Of a stretch of DNA of 48,308 nt, positions 34,802 to 44,334 are shown in pieces (the first letter of the stretch is position 1; every line of letters starts with the position of its first letter). Under the pieces are notes generated by a model that did not search any database, was not told the origin of the DNA, and worked only from the letters and a program-made list of their open reading frames with translations. Origin of the DNA: Alphaproteobacteria bacterium HGW-Alphaproteobacteria-11. Its GTDB lineage: Bacteria; Pseudomonadota; Alphaproteobacteria; Parvibaculales; Parvibaculaceae. The stretch covers positions 1 to 48,308 of the forward strand of contig PHEO01000004.1 in assembly GCA_002841195.1 (NCBI GenBank), in the 5' to 3' direction. The translations under genes and the position numbers were made by a program.

Positions 34802-35992
34802 TCAGGCTTCCGTTCTTGCTTCCTTGATCCGCTCGCTGGCGCGCTGCTTCACCGTCTCGCTCTTCAACTGTCCGCAGGCCGCCATGATGTCGCGGCCGCG
34901 CGGGGTACGGACGGGGCTCGCATAACCGGCGCGATTGACGACGTCGGCGAATTTCTCGATCGTCTCCCAGTCCGAACATTCGTAAGGGCTGCCCGGCCAG
35001 GGATTGAAGGGGATCAGGTTGATCTTCGCCGGGATGTGCTTCAACAGCCGCACCAGGGACTTCGCGTCCTCGATGCTGTCGTTCACGCCTTTCAGCATCA
35101 CATATTCAAAGGTGATCCGCCGCGCGTTGGAGACACCGGGATAATTGCGGCAGGCCTCCAGCAATTCCTCGATCGGATATTTCTTGTTCAAGGGCACCAG
35201 CTTGTTGCGCGTCTCGTCGTTGACGGCGTGCAGCGAGATCGCCAGCATGCAGCCGATTTCGGCGCCCGCCTTTTCGATCATCGGCACGACACCGCTTGTC
35301 GACAGCGTGATGCGCCGCTTCGACAGCGACAGGCCTTCGCCGTCCGAGACGACTTCCAGCGCGTCGCGCACATTGTCGAAATTATAAAGCGGCTCGCCCA
35401 TGCCCATCAGCACGATATTTGTGATCAGGCGGTCTTCCGAATTGCGCCCGCCATCCGGCCATTCGCCCAGCGCGTCGCGCGCAATCAGGATCTGGCCGAC
35501 GATCTCGCCGGCGGTCAGGTTCCGCACCAGCTTCTGCGTGCCGGTGTGGCAGAAGCTGCAGGTCAGCGTGCAGCCGACCTGGCTCGACACGCAGAGCGTG
35601 CCGCGGCCTTCCTCGGGAATGTAGACGGTTTCGATTTCCGGTCCCGGCACGCCCGGCTTCTCGCCCGGCAGGCGCAGCAGCCATTTGCGCGTGCCGTCGA
35701 CCGATTTCTGTTCGGTGACGATTTCAAGCCGCGAGAGATCGAAAGCCGCGTTGAGCCGCCCGCGCAATTCCTTCGACAGCGTCGTCATGCCCTCGAAGCT
35801 TGTCAGCCCGCGATGATAGATGCCGTTCCAGATCTGCCCGGCGCGCATCCGGCACTGATTTTCGGGAATGCCGAAATCCTTCAGCGCCGCGGCGAGCTGC
35901 GGCCGCGTCAGCCCGACAAGCCGCGTCCGCGCGCTGGCCGTTGGTGCCGGCGCGGGTGCCTGCTTTTGATGTGCGATGTCGAGGCTCGTCAT
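34802..35992 (-). CDS. rlmN: Dual-specificity 23S rRNA/tRNA adenine C2-methyltransferase RlmN
   Basis: RlmN is a radical-SAM enzyme that methylates C2 of A2503 in 23S rRNA and A37 in some tRNAs. The 396-residue product has the iron-sulfur motif CTLTCSFC (C141, C145, C148) and the preceding SSQVGC. It also has [24 protein letters not shown] and a carboxyl Cys in [10 protein letters not shown] that serves as the methyl-carrying thiol partner. Length is typical. A 75-bp gap with a hairpin separates it from the IalB gene upstream. Confidence 0.97.
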   Translation of the reverse strand: MTSLDIAHQKQAPAPAPTASARTRLVGLTRPQLAAALKDFGIPENQCRMRAGQIWNGIYHRGLTSFEGMTTLSKELRGRLNAAFDLSRLEIVTEQKSVDGTRKWLLRLPGEKPGVPGPEIETVYIPEEGRGTLCVSSQVGCTLTCSFCHTGTQKLVRNLTAGEIVGQILIARDALGEWPDGGRNSEDRLITNIVLMGMGEPLYNFDNVRDALEVVSDGEGLSLSKRRITLSTSGVVPMIEKAGAEIGCMLAISLHAVNDETRNKLVPLNKKYPIEELLEACRNYPGVSNARRITFEYVMLKGVNDSIEDAKSLVRLLKHIPAKINLIPFNPWPGSPYECSDWETIEKFADVVNRAGYASPVRTPRGRDIMAACGQLKSETVKQRASERIKEARTEA

Positions 35993-36017
35993 GGCCGCTT
36001 CATATCACAGACGGCAT

Positions 36018-36040
36018 AACGGGGGCCAATGGCCCCCGTT
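36018..36040 (-). terminator. Perfect palindrome, possible terminator after the IalB gene
   Basis: AACGGGGGCC (36018-36027) and GGCCCCCGTT (36031-36040) form a 10-bp perfect stem with a 3-base loop. It lies 27 bases past the IalB stop. The following T run is only two bases, so strength is uncertain. Confidence 0.5.
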
Positions 36041-36066
36041 TTCCTCAGGAATCCGGCGTTTTCAGC

Positions 36067-36633
36067 CTATTTGCAGGTCTCGTCGATCTTCTTCAAGGCG
36101 GCCGAGGAACCCTTCAGCGAATAGGTGTCGGTGGTCAGCGTGTCGCGCGAGGAGGTGCCCTTGATCTCCATCGAGGCGCCAGCCTTCAGCGCCTGCACCA
36201 TCTTGCCCTCTTCGGAGGGGTTTTCCAGCCAGGCCCAATACTGGTGTTCGCCGCCTTCCTTCGTGCCGTTGAACATCTGGAACCGGTCGGTCCCGATGGT
36301 GGCGAAGGGGCGGCTCGTGGTCTTGAAGGGATAGCCGGCGCGCATGCTGACTTCGTTGCGCGCGTTGCGGCCCGGGCGGTGCGTCACCATGAAATAGACG
36401 TCGCCGCGATTGGCGCCCGCCGGGAGCATTCTCGTGGGCGCGCTCATCGCGTAGCACATGCGATCGCTGCCGGAGCCGTAGCTATAGGCCGACCAGTCGT
36501 CGTATTTGCCGAGCAGTTTCGGAGCTTCCTGTGCGGCCGCAATGCCCGATGTGGTGGCCGTCAGCAGGACGGCTCCGAGGGCGAGGGCGGCGGCGCGGGC
36601 GAAGGTCGTGGAAAGGCGCGGGCGTCTTGGCAT
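36067..36633 (-). CDS. Invasion associated locus B (IalB) family protein
   Basis: The 188-residue exported protein has a signal peptide (ending near IAAAQ) and the IalB domain: YDDWSAYSYGSGSDRMCYAMS, followed by GDVYFMVTHRPGR, and TFSLKG-like TYSLKGSSAALKKIDETCK at the end. Two cysteines (in MCYAMS and the final ETCK) likely form a disulfide. The family is common in Rhizobiales and was named from Bartonella; in free-living bacteria its role is unknown. ATG 36633 has GAAGAG upstream. Confidence 0.92.
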   Translation of the reverse strand: MPRRPRLSTTFARAAALALGAVLLTATTSGIAAAQEAPKLLGKYDDWSAYSYGSGSDRMCYAMSAPTRMLPAGANRGDVYFMVTHRPGRNARNEVSMRAGYPFKTTSRPFATIGTDRFQMFNGTKEGGEHQYWAWLENPSEEGKMVQALKAGASMEIKGTSSRDTLTTDTYSLKGSSAALKKIDETCK

Positions 36634-36939
36634 GATCTCTTCAACTCGTTGATTGCACTTGTTATCCGGGATCGGGCGGCGATGCGCCTGACCATAACGG
36701 CCCCTCGCCCCGATTTCCAGTTGTGCCACCTGAAAATGGGGCAATTTCCGGTCGGTGGCGCGGGGCGGGCCGGCCGGGAAATTCACCGATTCTTGTGGCG
36801 GAAGCATGGCGGCGACGGGTCTTGCGCGGTTCGGCCGGCGCGGTCTCAATCTGGCGAAAGCCGCCCCGCTCGTGCTAAGTGAGAGGCACCGCCATTTCCG
36901 GAAATCAACCATCCAAAGCAAAATCAGGGGGAGACGACC
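36634..36939. other. 306-bp divergent control region
   Basis: No gene is evident between the divergent IalB and quinone-oxidoreductase genes. A GGGGGAGACG ribosome site precedes 36940. I see no clear promoter consensus or repeat. Confidence 0.4.
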
Positions 36940-37944
36940 ATGAAAGCCGTTCTGTGCAAGGAATACGGCCCGCCCGAAAGCCTCGTCATCGAGGAGGTGC
37001 CCTCGCCTCAGCCCAAAAAGGGCGAAGTCCTGCTCGAGGTCCATGCGGCGGCCGTCAACTTCCCCGATGTGCTGATCATCGAAAACAAATACCAGTTCAA
37101 GCCGCCGCTGCCCTTTTCGCCGGGCGGCGAGGTCGCGGGCAAGGTCGTCAAGCTCGGCGAGGGCGTTACCAAGGTGAAGGTCGGCGACCGCGTCATCGGC
37201 TCGTGCGGCTGGGGCGGCTTTGCCGAGGAAATCGCGCTCGACGAGGCGCGCGTGACGCCGATCCCCGACGAAATGGATTTCGTCACCGCGTCGGCCTTTC
37301 TGATGACCTATGGCACCTCGCATCACGCGCTGAAAGACCGCGCGGCGATCAAGCCGGGTGAATCGCTGCTGGTGCTCGGCGCGGCGGGCGGCGTTGGGCT
37401 GGCCGCCGTCGAACTTGGCAAGGCGATGGGCGCGCGCGTCATCGCGGCTGCCTCGTCGGAAGACAAGCTCCAGGTCTGCCGCGATCACGGCGCCGACGAG
37501 ACGCTGCTCTATCCGACAGGCGCGCTCGACCGCGACGCGCAGAAGGCGCTGACCGACAGGATCAAGGAACTGACCGGCGGGCAGGGCGCCGATGTCGTCT
37601 ACGACCCGGTCGGCGGCGACTATTCCGAACCGGCGCTCCGCGCCACCAACTGGGAAGGGCGTTTCCTCGTCATCGGTTTTGCCGCCGGCCCGATCCCCAA
37701 AATCCCGCTCAATCTCGCATTGTTGAAAGGCTGCCAGATCGTCGGCGTCTTCTGGGGCGCCTTCACCGGGCGCGAGCCGAAGCGCCATCAGGAAAACCTG
37801 AAAGAGCTGATGGCCTGGTTCAAGGCCGGCAAGCTGAAACCCCATGTCTCGCGGCAATATAAATTCGAGGAAGCGGCCGAAGCGCTCAACGACATGGCGG
37901 CGCGCAAGGTCAAGGGCAAGATCGTCCTTGTGCCCTCGCGTTGA
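36940..37944 (+). CDS. NADPH:quinone oxidoreductase family (zinc-free MDR)
   Basis: The 334-residue medium-chain reductase has the family opening AVLCKEYGPPESLVIEEVP, the quinone-oxidoreductase segment VNFPDVLIIENKYQF and LPFSPGGEVAGKV. It also has the nucleotide-binding motif VLGAAGGVGLAAVELGKAMG and the end FEEAAEALNDMAARKVKGKIV. The catalytic zinc cysteines of alcohol dehydrogenases are absent, as expected. It reduces quinones or enoyl compounds with NADPH; the substrate is unknown. Confidence 0.94.
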   Translation: MKAVLCKEYGPPESLVIEEVPSPQPKKGEVLLEVHAAAVNFPDVLIIENKYQFKPPLPFSPGGEVAGKVVKLGEGVTKVKVGDRVIGSCGWGGFAEEIALDEARVTPIPDEMDFVTASAFLMTYGTSHHALKDRAAIKPGESLLVLGAAGGVGLAAVELGKAMGARVIAAASSEDKLQVCRDHGADETLLYPTGALDRDAQKALTDRIKELTGGQGADVVYDPVGGDYSEPALRATNWEGRFLVIGFAAGPIPKIPLNLALLKGCQIVGVFWGAFTGREPKRHQENLKELMAWFKAGKLKPHVSRQYKFEEAAEALNDMAARKVKGKIVLVPSR

Positions 37945-37978
37945 GCGGTCGATGACCCGATTGCGACACAAACTTAAT

Positions 37979-38077
37979 CGTCATGACCCGCTTTATGCGG
38001 GTCATCCACGTCTTTGCTTTGCGGCACCTGCTCAAGACGTGGATGGCCCGGACAAGCCGGGCCATGACGTGTTTTTT
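37979..38077. repeat. Composite REP-like element (two inverted units)
   Basis: CGTCATGACCCGC-tttat-GCGGGTCAT forms a hairpin (37979-38004). ACGTCTT near 38008 pairs with AAGACGT near 38034. ATGGCCCGG-acaag-CCGGGCCATGACG forms a second hairpin (38043-38069), followed by GTTTTTTG. The outer ends CGTCATG/CATGACG make the whole element a large palindrome. It can also serve as the terminator of the quinone-oxidoreductase gene. A single unit of the same family is at 45446-45476. Confidence 0.8.
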
Positions 38078-38126
38078 GTCAGCAACACATGCGCATCGTG
38101 AGGCACATGAGAATCGAGGCGCGCGC

Positions 38127-38849
38127 ATGAGGCGCATGCTGGTCACGCTCGGTGTTTTCGCCAGCATCGGCGTCATCGCGCTGTTCGCGTTTTTGATCTA
38201 TGTGCTGCTCGCCTCCGGCGATCCGAAATACTGGGAAGGCGAAATCGCGGCGTTTGAGCGGCGCGACGTTTCCAATCCGCCGCCGCCCGGCGCGGTGCTT
38301 TTCGTCGGCGGGCGCGATGTCCGGCTCTGGCCGCGTCTTGCCGAGGACATGGCGCCCGTGCCCGTCATCCAGCGCGGCTTCGGCGGCGCGCAGATTTCGC
38401 ATGTCACGTATTACATCCACCGCGTCGTCCTTCCCTATCACCCGCGCGCCGTCGTCGTGATGGCGGGCGATGCCGACCTTGCCGACGTCTATGGGCGGCG
38501 GCCGGAAGATGTGCTCGACGATTTCCGCACGCTGGCGCTGTCGCTGCGCGCCGAAGGGCTTGTCGCCCCGATCTATTTCGTGTCGATCCGTCCGCAACCG
38601 GCGCGCAAGGAGCGCTGGTACGGTGCGCAACGCGCCAATGCGCTTGTCGCCGATTTCGTTGCCGGCCAGCGCGACATGTATTTCATCGACGCCAGTGCCG
38701 CCATGCTCGATGGGCAAGGCAATATCCGCGACGATCTTCATCGCTGGGACGGGTTGACGCTCAACGAACGCGGCTATGCGGTTCTCACTGCCGCCATCCG
38801 CCCGGTGCTGATCGACGCCGGCTATGGCGGGTTGCGCTCGACGCGATAG
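38127..38849 (+). CDS. SGNH-fold protein lacking its catalytic residues
   Basis: The 240-residue product has one amino-terminal membrane helix (about 5-29) and an SGNH/GDSL hydrolase fold of the type VLFxGSSSIRLW...VINRGFGGSQI. The scaffold is well kept (VPVIQRGFGGAQISHVTYY, LPYHPRAVVVMAGD, FVSIRPQPARKERWY), but GSSS is GGRD (61-64), so the Ser nucleophile position is Arg63. GDND is GDAD, so the oxyanion Asn is Ala116. DGLHL is DGLTL, so the catalytic His is Thr211; the Asp208 remains. It is therefore probably a membrane-anchored non-enzymatic binding or scaffold protein. ATG 38127 gives the normal anchor. Confidence 0.82.
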   Translation: MRRMLVTLGVFASIGVIALFAFLIYVLLASGDPKYWEGEIAAFERRDVSNPPPPGAVLFVGGRDVRLWPRLAEDMAPVPVIQRGFGGAQISHVTYYIHRVVLPYHPRAVVVMAGDADLADVYGRRPEDVLDDFRTLALSLRAEGLVAPIYFVSIRPQPARKERWYGAQRANALVADFVAGQRDMYFIDASAAMLDGQGNIRDDLHRWDGLTLNERGYAVLTAAIRPVLIDAGYGGLRSTR

Positions 38850-38882
38850 ATTTGACGACAAACAAAAAACAGGGAGGCCTTC

Positions 38883-40109
38883 ATGGCCGAGACGCTTTCG
38901 AAAGACACAAAGGCCGGCAAGATCGAGGGCACTTACGATCCGAAATTCAAGCCCGTGGTCGATGCCTTCATCGAAAACTGCGAAACGCGCGACGAGGTCG
39001 GCGCCAATGTCGCGATCACGCTCGAAGGCAAGACCGTTGTCGACATCTGGGGCGGACGGAAAGCGCGCGACGGCGCGGCGTGGGAGAAAGACACCGTCTC
39101 CATCGTCTTTTCCTGCACCAAGGGCGCGACCGCGCTTTGTGCGCATATGCTGGCCGATCGGGGCAAGCTCGATCTCGATGCGAAGGTCGGCGCCTACTGG
39201 CCCGAATATGCAAAGAACGGCAAGGAAGAGACGCTGGTCTCGATGATGCTCGACCATTCGGCCGGTCAGCCGCATGTGCGCACGCCGCTGAAGGAAGGCG
39301 GCTATTACGACTACGACTACATGGTGAAGCTTCTTGCGGATGAAGAACCGTTCTGGAAACCCGGCATGCGCAACGGCTATCACGGCGTCACCTTCGCCTG
39401 GACGGTGGGTGAGTTGGTGCATCGCGCCTCGGGCAAGCGCCTCGGCCGTTTCTTTGCTGACGAGGTGGCAAAGCCGCTCGGTCTCGACTTCACCATCGGC
39501 ACACCGGAAGAAACCGAGCCGCGCATCGCGGCGATGATCTTCGCCGAGCCCGATCCCGCCGCCGCGAATTCGAAGTTCACGCAGGCGCTTCTCACCGATC
39601 CTTCGAGCGCGGCGCATCTATTCCTGCTGAACAGCGGCAACACGGATTTCAATTCGCGCGAATGCCACGCCGCCGAAATCGGTTCGGCTAACGGCATCAC
39701 CAACGGGCGCGGCCTTGCGGGCATGTATGCGCCGCTCGCCAATGGTGGCGGGAAGCTTGTCGGCGCGGACACGCTGGCCCGCATGGGCCGCGTTGCGATG
39801 GCGACGCATGAAGATGCGACGCTCCTCATCCCGTCGCGTTTCGCGCTCGGCTACATGAAGTCGATGGACAATCGCAAGGAACCGAACGCGCCCAATTCCT
39901 CCTGCATCATGGGCGACGCGGCTTTCGGCCATGTCGGCATGGGCGGTTCGCTTGGCTTCGCCGATCCGGAATGCCGCATGAGCTTCGGCTACAACATGAA
40001 CCGCATGGGCGCCGGCATCCTGCTCAACACCCGCGGCCAGGCGCTGGTCGACGCGGCCTATAGCGCGCTCGGCTATCGCTCCAACGCGTCGGGCGTCTGG
40101 GCGATGTGA
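38883..40109 (+). CDS. EstB-like serine hydrolase (beta-lactamase family)
   Basis: The 408-residue product has the class C-like SxxK motif SCTK (S77, K80), a downstream GYHGVTFAWTVGELV with the catalytic Tyr, and GHVGMGGSLGFADPECRMSFGY near the end (the third motif region). It is closest to EstB/CubicO-type esterases that cleave short-chain esters. There is no signal peptide, so it is cytoplasmic. It starts 33 bases after the SGNH-fold gene with an AGGGAGG ribosome site and is likely co-transcribed with it. Confidence 0.92.
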   Translation: MAETLSKDTKAGKIEGTYDPKFKPVVDAFIENCETRDEVGANVAITLEGKTVVDIWGGRKARDGAAWEKDTVSIVFSCTKGATALCAHMLADRGKLDLDAKVGAYWPEYAKNGKEETLVSMMLDHSAGQPHVRTPLKEGGYYDYDYMVKLLADEEPFWKPGMRNGYHGVTFAWTVGELVHRASGKRLGRFFADEVAKPLGLDFTIGTPEETEPRIAAMIFAEPDPAAANSKFTQALLTDPSSAAHLFLLNSGNTDFNSRECHAAEIGSANGITNGRGLAGMYAPLANGGGKLVGADTLARMGRVAMATHEDATLLIPSRFALGYMKSMDNRKEPNAPNSSCIMGDAAFGHVGMGGSLGFADPECRMSFGYNMNRMGAGILLNTRGQALVDAAYSALGYRSNASGVWAM

Positions 40110-40112
40110 GGA

Positions 40113-40511
40113 TTACTTCTCCGCGTCCGCCGGCGGCAGGTCGAGCGCGGCGCGCGCGGATTTGCGGTGGCTCGGGCGGATATGGCTCGACACCAGACCG
40201 ATCGCGGCCATCAGCACGGCCGCGTCGTCGGTGAAGCCGAAGGCGGCGACGACGTCGGGAATGAGATCGACCGGCGTCACGAAATAGGCGAGTGCGGCCA
40301 GCAGCGTCGCCTTGACGCGCAGCGGCGTCCGCGGATCGCGGGCGCAATACCAGGCGGCGGCGGCTTCCTCGGCGAAGGGCACCTTGCCGGCGAAGCGCAC
40401 CATTTTCTTCCAGAAGCCGTCCTCGACGGTCTTCTCGTTGCGGGCGATCACGGCCGGCAATTGGTGGGCCGGATCGAGCGGCGCGTCCGGGTGTCCGCTG
40501 GATGTGGTCAT
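40113..40511 (-). CDS. YkvA/DUF1232 family protein
   Basis: The 132-residue product contains the DUF1232 core RVKATLLAALAYFVTPVDLIPDVV followed by GFTDDAAVLMAAIGLV, which is diagnostic (a hydrophobic stretch followed by PxDLIPD and DD). The family consists of small membrane-associated proteins of unknown function. It converges with the EstB-like gene (4-base gap). Confidence 0.9.
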   Translation of the reverse strand: MTTSSGHPDAPLDPAHQLPAVIARNEKTVEDGFWKKMVRFAGKVPFAEEAAAAWYCARDPRTPLRVKATLLAALAYFVTPVDLIPDVVAAFGFTDDAAVLMAAIGLVSSHIRPSHRKSARAALDLPPADAEK

Positions 40512-40746
40512 GGCCTTGTTCCGTCGTTCTGCCCCCGCCTGCAGTGCTGAAGATGGGCGTTGGGCGCTCCCGGTGCAAGCCGGGCGGACGTAGCGTCAGG
40601 GCGGGGCGCGGCGCAATTGCCCGCCATTCAAGGCATTTCCGGGATTTTTGGCTCGCAAGAGTGCCGACAAATTTGTAAAACCGGCGCCAATCGGGCCTCG
40701 CGCTATGCCGCGTCCCCGCAAGACCGTTCATCAAGGGAGACGACCC

Positions 40747-41529
40747 ATGAAACTCGATTCAGGCATCAGCGCCATCATCACCGGCGGCGCTTCGGGCCTC
40801 GGCGCGGCGACCGCGCGCCGCCTCGCCAAGGAAGGCGTCAAGATCGGCATTTTCGATCTGCAGGAAGACAAGGGCGAAGCACTCGCGAAAGAACTCGGCG
40901 GCGTCTTCGCGAAAGTGAACGTCACCGACGAAGCCAGCGTCGATGCCGGCTTCGAAAAAGTCCGCGCCGCCATCGGCCAGGAGCGCATCCTGGTCAACTG
41001 CGCCGGCACCGGCAATGCGGTCAAGACTGCCAGCCGCAACAAGGAGACGGGCAAGCCCGAGCACTTCCCGCTCGACAAGTTCAACCTCATTATCCAGATC
41101 AATCTCGTCGGCACCTTCCGCTGCATCGCCAAGTCGGCGGCCGGCATGCTGACGCTCGATCCGCTCGAGGGCGGCGACCGCGGCGCCATCGTCAACACCG
41201 GCTCCGTTGCCGCGCAGGACGGCCAGATCGGCCAGGCGGCCTATTCGGCGTCGAAGGCCGGCGTCGTCGGCATGACGCTGCCGATCGCCCGCGACCTCAG
41301 CCGCGATGGCATCCGCGTCAATACGATCCTGCCCGGCATTTTCGACACGCCGCTGCTTGCCGGTGCGCCGGAAAAGGTGCGTCAGGCGCTCGGCGCGCAG
41401 GTGCCGTTCCCGGCCCGTCTCGGCAATCCGGAAGAATACGCCTCGCTCGCGACCGAGATGATCCGCAACGGCTACTTCAATGGCGAAACCGTCCGCCTCG
41501 ACGGTGCGATCCGCATGGCGCCGCGCTAA
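40747..41529 (+). CDS. SDR, 3-hydroxyacyl-CoA dehydrogenase type II-like
   Basis: The 260-residue SDR has IITGGASGLGAATARRLAKEG with Asp in GIFDLQEDKG (NAD preference), NCAGTGNAVKTA, catalytic Ser in IVNTGSVAAQDG and YSASKAG. The amino-acid pattern (NKETGKPEHFPLDKF, then FRCIAKSAAGML) is close to the type II 3-hydroxyacyl-CoA dehydrogenases (HSD17B10-like) that act on branched or short-chain hydroxyacyl-CoAs. It stands alone and ends at a strong terminator. ATG 40747 has GGGAGACG upstream. Confidence 0.93.
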   Translation: MKLDSGISAIITGGASGLGAATARRLAKEGVKIGIFDLQEDKGEALAKELGGVFAKVNVTDEASVDAGFEKVRAAIGQERILVNCAGTGNAVKTASRNKETGKPEHFPLDKFNLIIQINLVGTFRCIAKSAAGMLTLDPLEGGDRGAIVNTGSVAAQDGQIGQAAYSASKAGVVGMTLPIARDLSRDGIRVNTILPGIFDTPLLAGAPEKVRQALGAQVPFPARLGNPEEYASLATEMIRNGYFNGETVRLDGAIRMAPR

Positions 41530-41550
41530 TCTATCAGCGCATCCAAGACG

Positions 41551-41581
41551 AAAGCCCCGGTGGAAACGCCGGGGCTTTTTG
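41551..41581 (+). terminator. Intrinsic terminator after the SDR gene
   Basis: AAAGCCCCGG (41551-41560) pairs with CCGGGGCTTT around a short loop, followed by a T run. It could partly serve the convergent gene as well. Confidence 0.88.
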
Positions 41582-41704
41582 TTGGGAAGAAAATCGAATT
41601 GTCATTGCGAGACTGCGGGAATCGGCTTTGGCGATGTCGAAGACCGGGATGGCGCTCTTCGCAATGACGATGAGAAAAACCGGAAATCCAGACCGAACCC
41701 CGCC

Positions 41705-42970
41705 TCACGGCAGCTTCGTCGATCCGGTGATGAGGCGGACGCCGCCGCGCAGCGTTACATAGGCCCACATCCACTGCATCATGACGATGATCCGGTTGCG
41801 GAAACCGATCAGAAAATAGATATGCGCTGCGCCCCAGATGAGCCATGCGAGAAGCCCCTTCAAGCGCACAGGCCCGAAATCGACGACGGCGCTCTTGCGG
41901 CCGATGGTGGCGAGATTGCCTCGATGACGATAGCTGAACGGCGCCGGTGCGCGTCCCGCGATGTCGGCAAGAACCGCGCGCGCGGCATGGTCGCCCATCT
42001 GTTTGGCGGCCGGTGCGATGCCGGGGACAAGCCGTCCCTTCGTCCACGGAGCGGCGGCAGTGTCGCCAACGACGAAAATGCGGGCATCGTCGATCAGCCG
42101 CAGGTTTTCGTCGACGGCGACGCGGCCCGCGCGATCGCCGGTGACGCCGAGCCATCTTGCGGCGGGGGAGGCTTCGACCCCGGCTGCCCAGATGATGGTG
42201 CGCGCGCCGATGCGTTCCTCGCCGATCTCGACGCCGCCCGGCGCACAATGCGTTACCCTGCAGTCGAGCCGCACCTCGACGCCCATGCGCAGAAGTGTTG
42301 TGCGTGCGAAGGCCGAGAGATCTTCGGGAAAGGTGGGTAGAAGGCGCGGTCCGGCTTCGACGAGCAGGACGCGGGCCGAAGAGGGATCGATGTGACGGAA
42401 GTCGCGCACCAATGCGGTGCGGGCAAGTTCGATGATAGCGCCCGCCATCTCGACGCCGGTCGGGCCGCCACCGACAATGACGAAGTTCAATAGTTCGCGC
42501 CGTCGTTCATCGTCGTCCTCGGTTTCGGCTTTTTCGAAGGCGAGGAGAATGCGGCGGCGAATTTCGGTCGCGTCCTCGATGCGCTTCAGGCCAGGCGCCG
42601 CCGGCTCCCAGTCGTCGCGGCCGAAATAGGCATGGCGCGCGCCGGTGGCGACGATGAGATAGTCGTAGGGAAACCGGCGGTCGTCGTCGAGCGTCACTTC
42701 GCGCCGCGCCCGGTCGATACCGGCGACATTGCCGAGCAGCACGTTCGTGTTCTTCTGATCGCGAAAGGTCGAACGGATCGGCACCGCGATGTCGGCCGGC
42801 GACAGGGTGGCGGTCGCTACTTGATAAAGAAGCGGCTGGAAGACGTGGTAATTCTGGCGATCGATCAGCGTCACGTCGACATCCGCGCGGCCGAGTCTCG
42901 TGGCCGCGCTCAAACCGCCGAAGCCGGCGCCGAGAATGACGACGCGCGGGCGCTTTTCGCGAAAGTTCAT
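41705..42970 (-). CDS. ndh: Type II NADH dehydrogenase (NDH-2)
   Basis: The 421-residue flavoprotein has an FAD motif [13 protein letters not shown] (11-23), the NDH-2 block [23 protein letters not shown] (read in parts), and the NAD(H) motif [27 protein letters not shown] is the second FAD segment, and a hydrophobic carboxyl end ([18 protein letters not shown]) anchors it to the membrane. NDH-2 passes electrons from NADH to quinone without pumping protons. Its start overlaps the phhB stop by 4 bases. Confidence 0.93.
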   Translation of the reverse strand: MNFREKRPRVVILGAGFGGLSAATRLGRADVDVTLIDRQNYHVFQPLLYQVATATLSPADIAVPIRSTFRDQKNTNVLLGNVAGIDRARREVTLDDDRRFPYDYLIVATGARHAYFGRDDWEPAAPGLKRIEDATEIRRRILLAFEKAETEDDDERRRELLNFVIVGGGPTGVEMAGAIIELARTALVRDFRHIDPSSARVLLVEAGPRLLPTFPEDLSAFARTTLLRMGVEVRLDCRVTHCAPGGVEIGEERIGARTIIWAAGVEASPAARWLGVTGDRAGRVAVDENLRLIDDARIFVVGDTAAAPWTKGRLVPGIAPAAKQMGDHAARAVLADIAGRAPAPFSYRHRGNLATIGRKSAVVDFGPVRLKGLLAWLIWGAAHIYFLIGFRNRIIVMMQWMWAYVTLRGGVRLITGSTKLP

Positions 42971-43278
42971 TCACGCGTCCTTCCGGCCTTGCCGGCGATC
43001 TTGTCGATGAATGTCGCGAGCTCGATGTCGCGCTCCGACAGACCATTCGCATCATGCGTCGTCAAGGTTACGTCGACCCTGTTATAGACATTCGCCCATT
43101 CGGGATGGTGGTCCATCTTCTCGGCCACCAGCGCCACACGGCTCATAAAGCCGAATGCCTCATTGAAATTCTTGAAGCGGAACGTCTTTTCGATGGCGTC
43201 GCGGCCTCTTGCCTTCGTCCAGCCCTTGAGTCCCTTGAGCGCCTTCTCGCGCGCCTTGCCCGTCAATCTATCCGTCAT
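42967..43278 (-). CDS. phhB: Pterin-4-alpha-carbinolamine dehydratase
   Basis: The enzyme dehydrates carbinolamine pterin to the quinonoid form for recycling tetrahydrobiopterin-like cofactors. The 103-residue product has the diagnostic block [20 protein letters not shown] followed by [11 protein letters not shown], with the active-site His pair and Asp. No phenylalanine hydroxylase gene is nearby, which is common. It overlaps ndh by 4 bases (ATGA). Confidence 0.95.
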   Translation of the reverse strand: MTDRLTGKAREKALKGLKGWTKARGRDAIEKTFRFKNFNEAFGFMSRVALVAEKMDHHPEWANVYNRVDVTLTTHDANGLSERDIELATFIDKIAGKAGRTRE

Positions 43279-43359
43279 CTTCGCCTCCCCGAATCCGGGT
43301 GAAAATTTGCAGCGTCAGCCTTGCCCGCCTAATCTGCCCGCGCAAGAGGAGAGAAGCCG

Positions 43360-43764
43360 ATGGACTGGAAAGGCGTCAAGGCGCCCACGCTTGAGGAATT
43401 CGAAAAGCTGGCGGATGCGGCCTTTGCGCGGCTGCCGGAAGGCTTTCGCGCGCGCTGCGCGGGGCTCGTCATCCGCGTCGAGGATTTCCCGGACGACGAG
43501 GTCGCCGTCGAAATGGAGCTTGAAAGCCCGTTCGACCTGCTCGGCCTCTATCAGGGCATTTCCCATGTCGACCGCTCGGTGATGGAGCCGGCGCATATGC
43601 CCGACATGGTGTTTCTCTACCGCCGGCCGATGCTCGACTACTGGGCCGAATATGACGAGCCGCTCGATCATTTGATCGCGCATGTGCTGGTGCATGAGAT
43701 CGGCCATCACATGGGGCTGTCCGACGAGGACATGCATGCGATCGAGGAAGCGGCGGGCGACTAA
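43360..43764 (+). CDS. Small zinc metallopeptidase-like protein (zincin, DUF1025 type)
   Basis: The 134-residue product has the zinc motif HEIGHHMGLSDEDMH (H112, E113, H116, with an Asp/His ligand region after), typical of the compact zincin-like family. The upstream region FDLLGLYQGISHVDRSVMEP and FLYRRPMLDYWAE are also characteristic. The protein is soluble with no signal peptide; substrates are unknown. Its stop overlaps the stop of thpR on the other strand by 4 bases. Confidence 0.92.
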   Translation: MDWKGVKAPTLEEFEKLADAAFARLPEGFRARCAGLVIRVEDFPDDEVAVEMELESPFDLLGLYQGISHVDRSVMEPAHMPDMVFLYRRPMLDYWAEYDEPLDHLIAHVLVHEIGHHMGLSDEDMHAIEEAAGD

Positions 43765-44327
43765 CCCTCGCCATCGCGCAGGTTTTCCGGCCACTCATCT
43801 TCGGGATAATGCCGCTCGGCCACATAAGGCCCGCCGCCGGTTCCGCCCCGCGCCGAAAAAAGCGTGAAGCGGCCGACCGTGAAACGCGGCGCGGCGAAGA
43901 GATTGTTGGCCTCGATATAGCGCCCCACATCCTCCGGCGCCGCGCGGCCAAGCCGCGCCACCGTCACATGGGGATGAAACTTCCGCGTCTCGGGCTTGAG
44001 GCCAACGCGGCGCATCGCGCCTTCGTGGCGGCCCTGAAGCACGCGCAAGGGTTCCGACATTTTGACGCCCGCCCAAAGCGCGTTGGGCCGCGCGCCGCCA
44101 AACTCGCCGACGCCCTCAAGCTCGACCTCGAACGGCGTCAGCGGAATTTCGGCCAGTGCCGCGTCGATATCGGCGGCGATATTCTCGGCCACATCGCCGA
44201 TGAAGCGCAGCGTGATGTGAAAATCCTTCCGCTCGATCCAGCGCGCGCCTTCGAGCCCCTGTTGCAGCCGCGCGAGCTTCTCCGCCGCCTCGTCGGGAAT
44301 TTCCAGCGCGGTGAAGAGGCGGATCAT
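43761..44327 (-). CDS. thpR: RNA 2',3'-cyclic phosphodiesterase ThpR
   Basis: ThpR (2H phosphoesterase) opens 2',3'-cyclic phosphates on RNA, formerly called 2'-5' RNA ligase. The 188-residue product has both catalytic HxT motifs, FHITLRFIG (H37, T39) and HPHVTVARLG (H120, T122), at the normal distance. It follows the aldo/keto reductase gene by 7 bases and is probably co-transcribed with it. Confidence 0.95.
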   Translation of the reverse strand: MIRLFTALEIPDEAAEKLARLQQGLEGARWIERKDFHITLRFIGDVAENIAADIDAALAEIPLTPFEVELEGVGEFGGARPNALWAGVKMSEPLRVLQGRHEGAMRRVGLKPETRKFHPHVTVARLGRAAPEDVGRYIEANNLFAAPRFTVGRFTLFSARGGTGGGPYVAERHYPEDEWPENLRDGEG

Positions 44328-44334
44328 CGCGCCC

